DNA of 64,000 bases from Saprospirales bacterium (GTDB lineage Bacteria > Bacteroidota > Bacteroidia > Chitinophagales > Saprospiraceae). The position numbers and the translations under genes are program-made. Below, one piece after another: positions 1 through 9,281 of this stretch (positions within the stretch are counted from its first letter, which is position 1; every line of letters starts with the position of its first letter). The notes under the pieces were generated by a model. It saw nothing but the letters and a program-made list of their open reading frames with translations. It did no database searches and was not told the origin of the DNA. The stretch covers positions 62,001 through 126,000 of the forward strand of contig JADJTT010000011.1 of NCBI GenBank assembly GCA_016711045.1. Reading direction: 5' to 3'.

Positions 1-246
1 CGTCGGTTGCGGAGGAGTGTCGAGAGAAGCACCCACTGGAATATCACAGCGGTGATTCGGTTGACCATGCGGGGGGTTCGGGTTGCTCACTGTCGTAGCA
101 GCCGGCGCCTGTGGCGTTTCCAGCGCTTGAGGGGTAATCCCTTGTGTGCTTGTTTCTGGTGTTTCGGAGGTAGCAGCCGCATCGTTCTTACAGGAAGCGA
201 AGCTCAGTCCAACCAGGAAGATGAAGGTTAACATACGTAATGTCAT
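1..246 (-). CDS. Lipoprotein, N-terminal part (runs off left edge)
   Basis: The reverse strand opens with ATG at 246 and stays open to the window edge. The first 19 residues form a lipoprotein signal peptide with a hydrophobic core (FIFLVGLSF) and a lipobox ending LSFASC, so Cys19 should be lipidated. A Thr/Pro/Ala-rich linker follows, then the motif NPPHGQPNHRCDIPVGA, which recurs in small Bacteroidota lipoproteins of unknown function near a repeated HGQPGHRCDIPVG element. The 3' end is missing, so the product cannot be named. It is transcribed divergently from the transporter at 384, and the 137 bases between them must carry both promoters. I am fairly sure of the frame and start, and do not know the function. 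Confidence 0.75.
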   Translation of the reverse strand, partial: MTLRMLTFIFLVGLSFASCKNDAAATSETPETSTQGITPQALETPQAPAATTVSNPNPPHGQPNHRCDIPVGASLDTPPQPT

Positions 247-383
247 AGAGGAATAATTTTTTTTCAAAGGTACAAGAAATTTGACAGGAGTCGCAAGGTG
301 GGGTATCCGCTAAGGAAAATGGATATAGCCTAATAAGATACAAAAAAAAATCGGTACTTTTCCCCATGACAGTTTAACACCAG

Positions 384-3300
384 ATGGCGGGACCCAAAAA
401 ATTTGGCACGTTTGCAGGCGTATTTACCCCTTCCCTCCTGACGATCCTCGGGGTGATCATGTATATGCGGATGGGATGGGTAGTGGGCAATGCCGGGCTC
501 ATCGGCACCCTGGTCATCATTCTGGTGGCGCACGTGATCTCTTTCAGTACCGGGCTCAGCGTTTCTTCCATTGCGACCGACAAAAAAGTGGGCGCGGGGG
601 GAATATACTACGTGTTGTCCCGAAGCATGGGACTGCCCATTGGGGGCGCTATCGGACTCACCCTGTTCGTGGGCACGGCCCTGAGCATCGCTCTTTATCT
701 GGTGGGTTTTGCCGAAAGTTTCAACGCTTATTTAGGACTGGAAACGACGATCAACGGGTTTCGGGTCACAGGTTCTGCGGCCTTGCTGGGACTGATGATC
801 CTCGCAATGATCAGCACCTCGGTAGCGCTGAAAACCCAGTTTTTCATCATGTCCGCTATCGGGCTTTCACTGATCTCCATTGCGTTGGGTACCCGGGAGA
901 TGGCGCCGGCGAGTATCCCTTTCTTTGGCGGGGAAGGCAGCGCTGATATGATGACGGTATTTGCCATCTTTTTCCCGGCTGTGACCGGGTTTACCGCGGG
1001 CATCGCGATGAGCGGCGACCTGCGGGATCCAAAACGGTCTATTCCGGCAGGAACGATCTCCGCCATCGTGATGGGATTTCTTATTTATGTGGGACTGGCT
1101 ATTTTTATTGCCTTTTCCATCGATCCTGCCACCTTGAAATCGGATAATAACATCCTCCTCAAGCTCGCCTTATTTGCGCCGGCTGTCGTAGCAGGCGTGT
1201 GGGGCGCTACCCTCTCTTCCGCATTGGGGGGCATCCTTGGCGGACCCCGTATTTTACAGGCCATGTCGGTCGATCAAATCACGCCCAAACTATTCGGAAA
1301 GGGAAAGGGAAAAGACAATGAGCCCTGGAACGCGCTTTTTCTCTGCCTGCTCATCGCCGAGGCCGGCATCCTGATCGGTGAACTCGACGTGATCGCCCGG
1401 GTGGTGTCCATGTTTTACCTGACGGCCTACGGATTTATCAATTTGTCTTTTTTTCTGGAAAGCTGGGCCAGCTCCGACTTCAACCCCACGTTCCGCATCA
1501 GCAAGTGGATCGGGCTGGTAGGCTTTGTGGCTACATTCATCGTGATGTTCCAGCTCGACATGTTCGCCATGTTCATCGCTTTTGTGATCATCACGCTGGT
1601 TTACCTGTGGCTCATCCGCAAAGAACTCTCCCTGGGTACAGGCGACATCTGGAACAGCGTGTGGACCTCCGTCGTGAAGACAGGCCTGCAGCGCATGGAT
1701 GTCAGCGAGGAGCACAAGCGCAACTGGAAACCCAACATCCTTCTGTTCAGCGGCGGTACCCAACAACGTCCGCACCTGCTGGAATTTGCCGACTCGATGA
1801 CGGGAAAGGTGGGCATCGCCACCAACTTCGACCTCATCGAAAATACGGAAGCGCAGGTCCTTTTCCCCAAGCACCAACAAGCGGTAACCGATCAGGAGTT
1901 GCGCAAATATGGCATGTTTGGACGGCGGTTGGAGGTGCAAAATGTATTTAAAGGCATCGAAACCATCGCCACTACCTTCGGCTTCTCCGGCATCGACCCC
2001 AATACCGTGTTGATGGGATGGGCCAAAAATACCCGCGACCCCATCTGGTTTGCCGAAATGACCCAGCGATTGATCGAGCTTGATTACAACGTGCTCTACC
2101 TCGACTACGACGAACGGTACCGGTTCCGCGATTACGGCACCATTGATCTTTGGTGGCGCGATATCAGCAACAACGCCGAACTCATGTTGAGCCTCACCCG
2201 GTTCTTATTAAAATCGGATAAATGGCGAAACGCCCAGCTTCGCGTCCTCCTGGCTAACAACCAGAATATCGACTATAAGGAACTGGAGGTTCGGGTGCAA
2301 AAGATCCTGGAGCAATTCAGGATGCAGGCGGTGATCAAGATCATCAATAATTCGGTCGAAAAAACCTCTATTTATCAGCTGATGCGCGTGCATTCTTCCG
2401 AGGCAGCCCTGGTCATGCTCGGTATCCCCCCCATTCGGTCGGGATCGGAGCGGTCGTTTGTGGAACGCACCAACGAGCTGGTAGGCGTCATCGGCACTAC
2501 CTTACTGGTGAAAGCATCCAGTCAGTTCGCAGAAACCAACCTGGGGTTGCAGGAAATGGAATCCAAGCCCATGTGGCAAGAGGCCATCCCGGATGTCGAA
2601 CCGCTGCGTCTCCCCGCCCATCCCCAATTGAAAACAGCCATACTGGATTGGAGTCATCACCTGAAGCAAGACACCGACCAATTTGCCAGTACCGCCATGG
2701 CCCCCATTTCCAGGTCGTATCAATCGATGGTGACCCAAGCGCGCACTCTTACAGAAAGCCTGTTCGACAAGATAGAAAAAAGCCCGGAGTTGGAAAGCGC
2801 CTACCGGTTGTTGTTCAGAACGACGAGGGGACTGGAACGCATTTCGGCTGAGTTGTTGGAAAAAGAGGCCGAAGTGATGCACGAGCTATTAGAGGATGGC
2901 CTTCACAAATACCGGCAAGCGTGGGCAAATTTGCTGCGACAAGCCCCGCGTTTTCTCTATTGCACGCAGGAAGGCAGCGGAATCACCATCCGGGTACCGT
3001 GGAAAAAATTGCTGCAATACCACTTTCTCAAAAACTTCCTCCCCGGCATCCGCCGTGTCCTGCTGAATTTCGGCCGGAGCCACCACGCCTTTTTGCACGA
3101 CTACAGCCGCTTGCTTGAAAAGGATATGCTCGAATTGTTGCTCCATCTGGGCGCCAAAAATCCCAGAGAAGCGGGAGTAGCCATAAAAAGGGTTCGCGAA
3201 AAATCATTACAGGACCTCGACCGTCTGGAGCGGGAGGCCGTCTATTTTGAGCAATTCACCCTGTACAACCTCAGCGACAACGACCGGCAAGGATGCAACA

Positions 3301-5396
3301 AACTTTCGGCCGACCTCGATCGCCTGGATATCCGGGATATTGTCCGCGAACGGATCAAAAAACTACCTCGCAACCTGGAACGGGACCTCCAGCGGCAATT
3401 GGAGTCCTTCCCCGATCATTGGCGGCGCAACCAGCTACTTTTCCACCGGAAGTTTGAAACAGGCCTGAAGATCAATGGCATGAGCCTGAAACTGGGCCAA
3501 TTGGTCGAGCAGCTAAAGGCGGATGTGGCCTTGAATTATTTCAAACTGCTGGAAATCCGCTTGCGGAAAACCTATGCCGATGCCCAACACGCGGTATCCC
3601 TTTTGGAAAAAGGACGGGAAGCCGATATTCAGCCTTCCACCTTTCGTGTCGAAGACGAATCGTTTGTAAGTCCTGAATCGATAACGCATAAAATCGAACG
3701 GGCCACGGAATTCCTTGCTGCAGGCCTGCCAGAGCGCCTGGAGGTCATCAGCACCGAGTCAATGGACCTTTTTGATAAAGAACAAGGAGACCAGGTAGAA
3801 ATCATTGAACTGGCGGTAGACAAAATTGCGGATTATCTCCTGCAAACCAATTTTGTGGCGCCCGTGGAACAACACTTCAACCGGGTGGTCCACAAGGTAC
3901 ACCAGGCCTTCACCCACCTGTTGAATACTTCGAATTCCCTTGCTTACGCTATCCAATCTTCCAGGGAAGAGGGGCAGGAGAACCGGATTCCGGAGGCGGT
4001 AGAAAAAACCCTGACCGAGCTGGAAACACTGCAGGAAGAAGTAGAGATCCTGACCAAATCATTCCAGAAAGAATTGGAAATTTGCCTGCGCACTACGCAT
4101 GCTGAACTGGATATCAAAAATATTACCAAGGAAGCCGGAAGCCTGCACCAGCACATCCGTCAAAAGAAACGGTTTCTATTCCTTCGCAGGCGGGGTAGCC
4201 AATTCCGATCCTTTGTGAACGGGCGCTTTGCCCACCTTCAGGCTCAGATAGCCCATCGCAAAGAAGGAGTGGCAACTGCCAAACTCGAGCAAAAATACAT
4301 CCATTTCCTCCCCGCCAATGCCCGGGCTGCAGCCTTTGTGCAACAACTATCCCTTCGAAAAGAGCTCCGGGAAAGCATCCCCTTTTACTATCGTCAATTA
4401 TTTTCGGGAAAGCACATCAGTAGCCGTAAAATCCTGCACAACCGCATTCGGGAAGAAGCATTGGCCACCGAGTGGATCGAACAGGTTCAAGGCGGGTTTT
4501 CCGGCGCATTGCTGGTCCTCGGAGCTTCAGGAGCGGGCAAATCTTTCTTCTGCGAACAAGTAGCCGACTCCATGCTGAGCGGCGATGTGTATTACATTCA
4601 CCCCCCAAAGGATGCAGCTACAGAGGCGTCGGATATGCGCAAGGCCTTCCAATTGGCTTGCGAAGCCAAAAGCTCGGTCACTACGCTGCTCAAAACCCTC
4701 CCGGCAGGTACGGTTTTCGTACTGGACGATCTGGAACGCTGGTGGTTCAGGGGCCAGCGCACGCATGCGGCCATTGACACCCTGGTATCGCTGATCGAGG
4801 AGTTTGGAAGCCGTCATTTCTTTTTGCTCAACGCCAACCTCTATGCCTTCGCGGGTTTGCAGGCATGTACCCGGATCGAAAAATGCCTGCTGCGGACCCT
4901 GATCCTGGCCCCGCTTTCGCGGCGAGAACTACAAGCGGTCATTCTGTTTCGGCACAAAACGGGCGGCATGAAGCTGAGGTATCGGGGCAAAGAAGAAAGC
5001 AACCTGTCCGGGCGCCATTATAGTCCGTTATTCAAAAAATTGCATCGCAATTCAGGGGGTAATGTGGGGATGGCGCTCCATAGCTGGTTGGCGAGTGTCC
5101 GCGAAATAGCGGACAACACCCTGATCCTTTCGGATCCTGTCCGGGTGGAATTTCCCCAATTGGACGATCCATACTGGCGGGTGCTCCTTTACCAGTTGAT
5201 CCTGCACCGCAACCTCACCCCCCGGGAGTTGGCGCAGTTGTTTCCCGAGCGCGATAGCGCCTGGTTAAAAGACCTGCTCCAGGAACTGGTGCGTAGTCAA
5301 CTTGTGATTAAGATCGATAAAAATATATATACCCTGGATTCCAGGTGCAGGCCTTATATCGAAGCCTGGCTCAAGGAAATTGGAATTCTGAATTAA
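384..5396 (+). CDS. Cation-chloride cotransporter-like permease fused to a C-terminal P-loop ATPase domain
   Basis: A 1670-residue protein. Residues about 1-440 are a polytopic APC-superfamily permease; the opening (GVFTPSLLTILGVIMYMRMG) matches the first membrane helix of SLC12 cation-chloride cotransporters. Residues about 450-700 match the SLC12 cytosolic tail, including GTIDLWW (DLWW at 588-591) followed by a basic WRNAQLRV segment, as in KCC/NKCC proteins. About 720-1340 is a long charged helical region with coiled-coil character. The last 330 residues are a nucleotide-binding domain with Walker A GASGAGKS at 1380-1387 and Walker B TVFVLDD at 1443-1449, then a winged-helix-like tail. The likely role is electroneutral ion or amino-acid/cation symport at the inner membrane, possibly gated by ATP; the gating idea is inference. 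It is followed after 2 bases by a small membrane protein. The fusion is unusual, since typical bacterial homologues end near residue 700-800. Confidence 0.9.
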   Translation: MAGPKKFGTFAGVFTPSLLTILGVIMYMRMGWVVGNAGLIGTLVIILVAHVISFSTGLSVSSIATDKKVGAGGIYYVLSRSMGLPIGGAIGLTLFVGTALSIALYLVGFAESFNAYLGLETTINGFRVTGSAALLGLMILAMISTSVALKTQFFIMSAIGLSLISIALGTREMAPASIPFFGGEGSADMMTVFAIFFPAVTGFTAGIAMSGDLRDPKRSIPAGTISAIVMGFLIYVGLAIFIAFSIDPATLKSDNNILLKLALFAPAVVAGVWGATLSSALGGILGGPRILQAMSVDQITPKLFGKGKGKDNEPWNALFLCLLIAEAGILIGELDVIARVVSMFYLTAYGFINLSFFLESWASSDFNPTFRISKWIGLVGFVATFIVMFQLDMFAMFIAFVIITLVYLWLIRKELSLGTGDIWNSVWTSVVKTGLQRMDVSEEHKRNWKPNILLFSGGTQQRPHLLEFADSMTGKVGIATNFDLIENTEAQVLFPKHQQAVTDQELRKYGMFGRRLEVQNVFKGIETIATTFGFSGIDPNTVLMGWAKNTRDPIWFAEMTQRLIELDYNVLYLDYDERYRFRDYGTIDLWWRDISNNAELMLSLTRFLLKSDKWRNAQLRVLLANNQNIDYKELEVRVQKILEQFRMQAVIKIINNSVEKTSIYQLMRVHSSEAALVMLGIPPIRSGSERSFVERTNELVGVIGTTLLVKASSQFAETNLGLQEMESKPMWQEAIPDVEPLRLPAHPQLKTAILDWSHHLKQDTDQFASTAMAPISRSYQSMVTQARTLTESLFDKIEKSPELESAYRLLFRTTRGLERISAELLEKEAEVMHELLEDGLHKYRQAWANLLRQAPRFLYCTQEGSGITIRVPWKKLLQYHFLKNFLPGIRRVLLNFGRSHHAFLHDYSRLLEKDMLELLLHLGAKNPREAGVAIKRVREKSLQDLDRLEREAVYFEQFTLYNLSDNDRQGCNKLSADLDRLDIRDIVRERIKKLPRNLERDLQRQLESFPDHWRRNQLLFHRKFETGLKINGMSLKLGQLVEQLKADVALNYFKLLEIRLRKTYADAQHAVSLLEKGREADIQPSTFRVEDESFVSPESITHKIERATEFLAAGLPERLEVISTESMDLFDKEQGDQVEIIELAVDKIADYLLQTNFVAPVEQHFNRVVHKVHQAFTHLLNTSNSLAYAIQSSREEGQENRIPEAVEKTLTELETLQEEVEILTKSFQKELEICLRTTHAELDIKNITKEAGSLHQHIRQKKRFLFLRRRGSQFRSFVNGRFAHLQAQIAHRKEGVATAKLEQKYIHFLPANARAAAFVQQLSLRKELRESIPFYYRQLFSGKHISSRKILHNRIREEALATEWIEQVQGGFSGALLVLGASGAGKSFFCEQVADSMLSGDVYYIHPPKDAATEASDMRKAFQLACEAKSSVTTLLKTLPAGTVFVLDDLERWWFRGQRTHAAIDTLVSLIEEFGSRHFFLLNANLYAFAGLQACTRIEKCLLRTLILAPLSRRELQAVILFRHKTGGMKLRYRGKEESNLSGRHYSPLFKKLHRNSGGNVGMALHSWLASVREIADNTLILSDPVRVEFPQLDDPYWRVLLYQLILHRNLTPRELAQLFPERDSAWLKDLLQELVRSQLVIKIDKNIYTLDSRCRPYIEAWLKEIGILN

Positions 5397-5398
5397 CT

Positions 5399-5965
5399 AT
5401 GCTGGAAAGTAAATTCCATATCCCCTTCGGTGCAGCAGTTCTCCTGCTGTGGACAGGTATTGGGCTGCTGGTGGCTTTTTGGCTGCTGCGGCATTATATG
5501 CTGCCATTGGTTCGTAATAGGCAGGTACACCGGGAGCTGACCCGCTGGCTGGATATCGCACAACTCCTGATATGGGCGGCCTATCTGCTTTTGGCACTAG
5601 TCGTTTTTTTGCAGGCCAACTTCCTGATCACTGCTGTATTGCTAGGGCTCTTCCTGGTAATCGGGCTCGATTATTGGCGACGTCTCTTTGCGCGACTGGC
5701 ACTCAGGCTGGAAAAACGGCTATTCCCGGAACCTGAAGATCCGGAGCAGCACATGGCATATATCCCCCTTTCCTTCCCTGCCTCTGAAAAACCGCCCGAT
5801 GCCGACCGGTTACTGCAACTCGCCCGGCAATGTCCCTGGATCATTGCTGACAGCAAAATTGAAATTGTCGAAAAAGGCGAAGGCATTTTTGAATTGAAAG
5901 CGAGACTGGTGGGACCAGGTGCAGTGGCGCAGGTTCAGGCATTTTTTGCAAACTTGCCGTCATAA
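5399..5965 (+). CDS. Small membrane protein, possibly MscS-related
   Basis: 188 residues, starting at ATG 5399, two bases after the transporter stop; the reading frame is open further upstream but only inside the transporter gene. The N-terminal 100 residues hold three or four hydrophobic segments (about 10-32, 51-70, 72-92). A basic amphipathic stretch follows (RRLFARLALRLEKRLF), then a soluble tail of about 70 residues. The tail (CPWIIADSKIEIVEKGEG) resembles the C-terminal alpha/beta part of MscS-type mechanosensitive channels, but the MscS beta domain is absent, so this is a weak resemblance only. Tight coupling to an ion cotransporter suggests a shared osmotic or ion-homeostasis role. 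No firm function can be given. Confidence 0.8.
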   Translation: MLESKFHIPFGAAVLLLWTGIGLLVAFWLLRHYMLPLVRNRQVHRELTRWLDIAQLLIWAAYLLLALVVFLQANFLITAVLLGLFLVIGLDYWRRLFARLALRLEKRLFPEPEDPEQHMAYIPLSFPASEKPPDADRLLQLARQCPWIIADSKIEIVEKGEGIFELKARLVGPGAVAQVQAFFANLPS

Positions 5966-6026
5966 ACAGTTTGTCCCCGGCAATTTATATTCGAAAATCC
6001 ATACCTTGGTCAAAACGCTTGCAAGT

Positions 6027-7649
6027 ATGAATGCCCCAACTTCACTTCCTCTCACGTTAGGTCTTGCGCCATATGCTGGTCCCTGGACCTTTGAACAGGC
6101 CGCACACCTGATGCGTCGCACTACCTATGGGCCTGTTTTGGCCCATATCAAATGGGCAGTAGATCAGGGATTGAGCGCCACGGTCGATAAACTTTTCGAA
6201 GAACTACCCCAGCCCGATCTCCCGGTAAATGCCTTTTATACAGGCGATCCAGGCGTGCCCGTCGGCGCCCCCTGGATTGATGCAACGTATGATAATACCA
6301 TCCTGAACGACCAGGCCAGCTACCGGTTTAGAAGCCTCACTTCCTGGACCTACGGGCTGATCTGGCAGGAAGGCATTTCCATCCGGGAGAAGCTTACGCT
6401 CTTCTGGCACAACCACTTTCCCGTAAACGCCGTGGAGGATCCCAAATTCCTGCTCCGGTACGGGGCGCTGTTGCGCAGTTATGCCTGGGGCAATTTCCGG
6501 GAATTGACCAAGGAAATCACTGTTGACCCATCCATGTTGCGGTATCTGAACGGGTTCCAAAATAAAAAAGAAGCGCCCAACGAAAACTATGCGCGCGAGT
6601 TGCTGGAGTTGTTCACCATCGGGAAAGGGCCTCAAACCGGGCCCGGCGATTATACCAACTACAATGAGCAGGATGTCCAGGCCTTTGCCCGCATTTTATC
6701 GGGATGGCGCGATTTTGGGCTCACGGTGGAAAGCATAGACGGGAGCTTTGGTTCCTACTTCACTGCCGACCGGCACGATGACGGCACAAAAGTGCTCTCC
6801 AGCCACTTCAACAGCGAGGTGGTCACCAATATGGGCGACCAGGAGTACCTCCACCTGATCGACATCATTTTTCAGCAGGACGAAGTAGCGCGGTTTATTT
6901 GCCGGAAGCTGTACCGTTGGTTTGTCTTTTACCAGATCGACGAGGAGGTGGAAACTAATGTCATCGCCCCTATGGCCCAGATAATGCTCGACAATGACTT
7001 TGAGATCAAACAGGCGTTGCAGGCCCTTCTCCAGAGCGAGCACTTTTTCGATACCGCCTTTACCGGCGTGCTCATCAAAAATCCGATCGATTTTCTAATG
7101 TCCATCCTCAAAACATTTGAGGTAGAAACATCGACGCCCCTTTCTCAGCAATACGACTCCTGGTACCGGATCTGGGGCTTTGCCCGGCAGGAGCAGTTGA
7201 GTTACTTCGAAGTGCCTGAAGTTGCCGGCTGGCAGGCTTATTACCGCGAGCCGCTCTATTACCGGAATTGGCTCAATGCCTCTACCCTGCCCTTGCGCAT
7301 GACCCATGCAGATGTATTTTGCTCGACGGGCTATTTCCCGTTTCAGGCCAATGGGCAGATCATGCGGGTAGAAGTGCTGAAATTTCTAGACACCCTCGAT
7401 AACCCCGACGATCCCAATGCAGTAGTGGACGAATGTACGAGGCTCCTCTTTCCCAAGCCCATTTCGGCAGACCGGAAAGCAGCGCTCAAAGAGATCCTGT
7501 TGCCGGGATTGCCCGACTTTGAATGGACGGTGGAATACCTGGCTTACGCGGCAAACCCTGGCAATCCTGCGGTGGCCAATCCGATAGACGCCAAGCTTCG
7601 TGCCCTGATCCGCGCCATGGTCTCCATGCCCGATTTTTTTCTGAGTTAA
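6027..7649 (+). CDS. DUF1800 family protein
   Basis: 540 residues from ATG 6027; in-frame upstream sequence lacks coding character, and the protein begins with the usual family opening (PWTFEQAAHLMRRTTYG, compare the typical HLLRRAGFG). Further family hallmarks are FWHNHF, then NENYARELLELFTIG and the QDVQAFARILSGW segment. DUF1800 proteins are almost always encoded next to a DUF1501 protein, as here 12 bases downstream, and the pair is thought to act on or be exported across the envelope; the reaction is unknown. No signal peptide is evident at this start, which is common in the family. The two genes very probably form one transcription unit. Confidence 0.92.
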   Translation: MNAPTSLPLTLGLAPYAGPWTFEQAAHLMRRTTYGPVLAHIKWAVDQGLSATVDKLFEELPQPDLPVNAFYTGDPGVPVGAPWIDATYDNTILNDQASYRFRSLTSWTYGLIWQEGISIREKLTLFWHNHFPVNAVEDPKFLLRYGALLRSYAWGNFRELTKEITVDPSMLRYLNGFQNKKEAPNENYARELLELFTIGKGPQTGPGDYTNYNEQDVQAFARILSGWRDFGLTVESIDGSFGSYFTADRHDDGTKVLSSHFNSEVVTNMGDQEYLHLIDIIFQQDEVARFICRKLYRWFVFYQIDEEVETNVIAPMAQIMLDNDFEIKQALQALLQSEHFFDTAFTGVLIKNPIDFLMSILKTFEVETSTPLSQQYDSWYRIWGFARQEQLSYFEVPEVAGWQAYYREPLYYRNWLNASTLPLRMTHADVFCSTGYFPFQANGQIMRVEVLKFLDTLDNPDDPNAVVDECTRLLFPKPISADRKAALKEILLPGLPDFEWTVEYLAYAANPGNPAVANPIDAKLRALIRAMVSMPDFFLS

Positions 7650-7661
7650 ATTAAGTCCACG

Positions 7662-9227
7662 ATGAGAAGAAGAGATTTCTTAAAAAATATAGGCCTTGGA
7701 GTTGGTGGCCCTATTCTGCTGAACGGGTTTGGGCTATCTGCCCTGGCCAAGTCCCGGTTGTTTAACGCTATTGATGACGACAGCGACCGGGTGCTGGTGT
7801 TGATCCAGCTCAACGGGGGCAACGACGGCCTCAACACGCTGATCCCGCTCGATCAATACGACAATCTGGTCACGGTCAGGGGCAATATCCTTATCCCGGA
7901 AAACAAGATCATTCCGCTGACGGGAACCCTTGGGCTTCACCCCAAGCTGGGCGGGATAAAAGCGATGTTCGATGACGGGAAACTCGGGCTGATCCAAAGT
8001 GTGGGCTACCCCAACCAGAATCGCTCGCATTTTCGCTCTATCGAAATATGGGCTTCGGGTTCTCCTGCCAATGAATACTGGACGACCGGCTGGGCTGGCC
8101 GCTATCTGGACAAGGAATATCCCGGCTATCCGGATGGGTATCCCAACACAGACAATCCCGATCCTTTTGCGATCACCATGGGGTTTCTGGTCTCGGAAAC
8201 ATGCCAGGGGCAGGCCTCCAATTTTGCGATCACCCTGAGTGATCCATTCAGCCTGAGCAACCTGTCTGAATGGAATACAGATGAGTATGCCGGCACCTTG
8301 TTCGGGGAAGAGCTGGCTTTCGTGCGCGAGTCCATCAGCCTGACCAACCAATACTCCGAGCAGATCCATGCGGCAGCCACCAACGGCTCTAACATGGTCA
8401 ACTACCCGGATACTACCCTGGCCAACCAATTAAAGAACGTGGCTCTGTTGATCTCCGGCGGGCTGAAAACCAAAATATACACCGTGAGCCTGGGTGGGTT
8501 TGACACCCATGGCGATCAGGTCTTGTCTACCGACCCAACTGCGGGTAATCACGCCAACCTGTTGGCCACCCTTTCGGATGCCATCAAAGCCTTTGAAGAT
8601 GACCTGGTAGCGCTTGGAGTGGATAACCGGGTGATGGGCATGACATTCTCCGAGTTTGGCCGGCAGATCCGGTCCAACGGAAGCTACGGCACCGACCACG
8701 GCACTGCGGCGCCGCTGATCCTGTTTGGCGCTTGCGCCGATGGAATTATCCTGGGCGACAATCCCCAGATTGCCGAAGACGTTTCGGTGCAGGAAGGCGT
8801 ACCGATGCAGTACGATTTCCGGGACGTATATGGCTCTGTATTAATGGATTGGTTTAATGTACCTAAAGCGGAAGTGAAGGCCATTCTCTATGAAGGATTC
8901 CAGCACATTCCCGTAACCTCCTGCCCTGCGCCCGATGCCGTGCACGAAAGACCTTATCTGGTAGCAGAGCCTATCGAGCTCACCAGTTTCCCCAACCCGT
9001 TTACCGGCTCGACTACTATCCGGTTTACCTCGGGAAAGGAATGGGTTCGACTCAGCGTGTTCGATGCCATGGGGCAAGAACTGGAGGTACTGGTCAATGG
9101 GAAATTCAGCGCAGGCGTACACGAAGTTTCTTTCAACGGCCGAAATCTTCCGGCAGGGAATTATTACCTGCATTTGAAGTTGGAGGGCAGCCGGCAAAAA
9201 ACGGAGCGGATGGTGCGGGCGAGATAG
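7662..9227 (+). CDS. DUF1501 family protein with T9SS type A sorting domain
   Basis: 521 residues. The N-terminus has a twin-arginine-like signal (MRRRDFLKNIGLGVGGP), as usual for DUF1501 (sulfatase-fold, alkaline-phosphatase-like) proteins. Family motifs follow: QLNGGNDGLNTLIP near residue 50, the HPKLGG and SHFRSIEIW segments near 90-130, GGFDTHGDQ near 275, and FSEFGRQIRSNGSYGTDHGTA near 330. The last 80 residues are a T9SS type A sorting domain (SFPNPFTGSTTIRF, then FDAMGQEL and LPAGNYYLHL), so the mature protein should be moved to the cell surface through type IX secretion after Tat export. It is paired with the DUF1800 gene 12 bases upstream. The enzymatic activity is unknown. Confidence 0.93.
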   Translation: MRRRDFLKNIGLGVGGPILLNGFGLSALAKSRLFNAIDDDSDRVLVLIQLNGGNDGLNTLIPLDQYDNLVTVRGNILIPENKIIPLTGTLGLHPKLGGIKAMFDDGKLGLIQSVGYPNQNRSHFRSIEIWASGSPANEYWTTGWAGRYLDKEYPGYPDGYPNTDNPDPFAITMGFLVSETCQGQASNFAITLSDPFSLSNLSEWNTDEYAGTLFGEELAFVRESISLTNQYSEQIHAAATNGSNMVNYPDTTLANQLKNVALLISGGLKTKIYTVSLGGFDTHGDQVLSTDPTAGNHANLLATLSDAIKAFEDDLVALGVDNRVMGMTFSEFGRQIRSNGSYGTDHGTAAPLILFGACADGIILGDNPQIAEDVSVQEGVPMQYDFRDVYGSVLMDWFNVPKAEVKAILYEGFQHIPVTSCPAPDAVHERPYLVAEPIELTSFPNPFTGSTTIRFTSGKEWVRLSVFDAMGQELEVLVNGKFSAGVHEVSFNGRNLPAGNYYLHLKLEGSRQKTERMVRAR

Positions 9228-9281
9228 CTCGTCAGTTGAGAAAAAATTCGTATCCTTACGTCTTCATCAAATTGCGATGTC

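Noticed and set aside
7..231. 74-codon plus-strand frame at the left edge
   Set aside because: The minus strand of the same bases encodes a clear lipoprotein signal peptide and a conserved motif.
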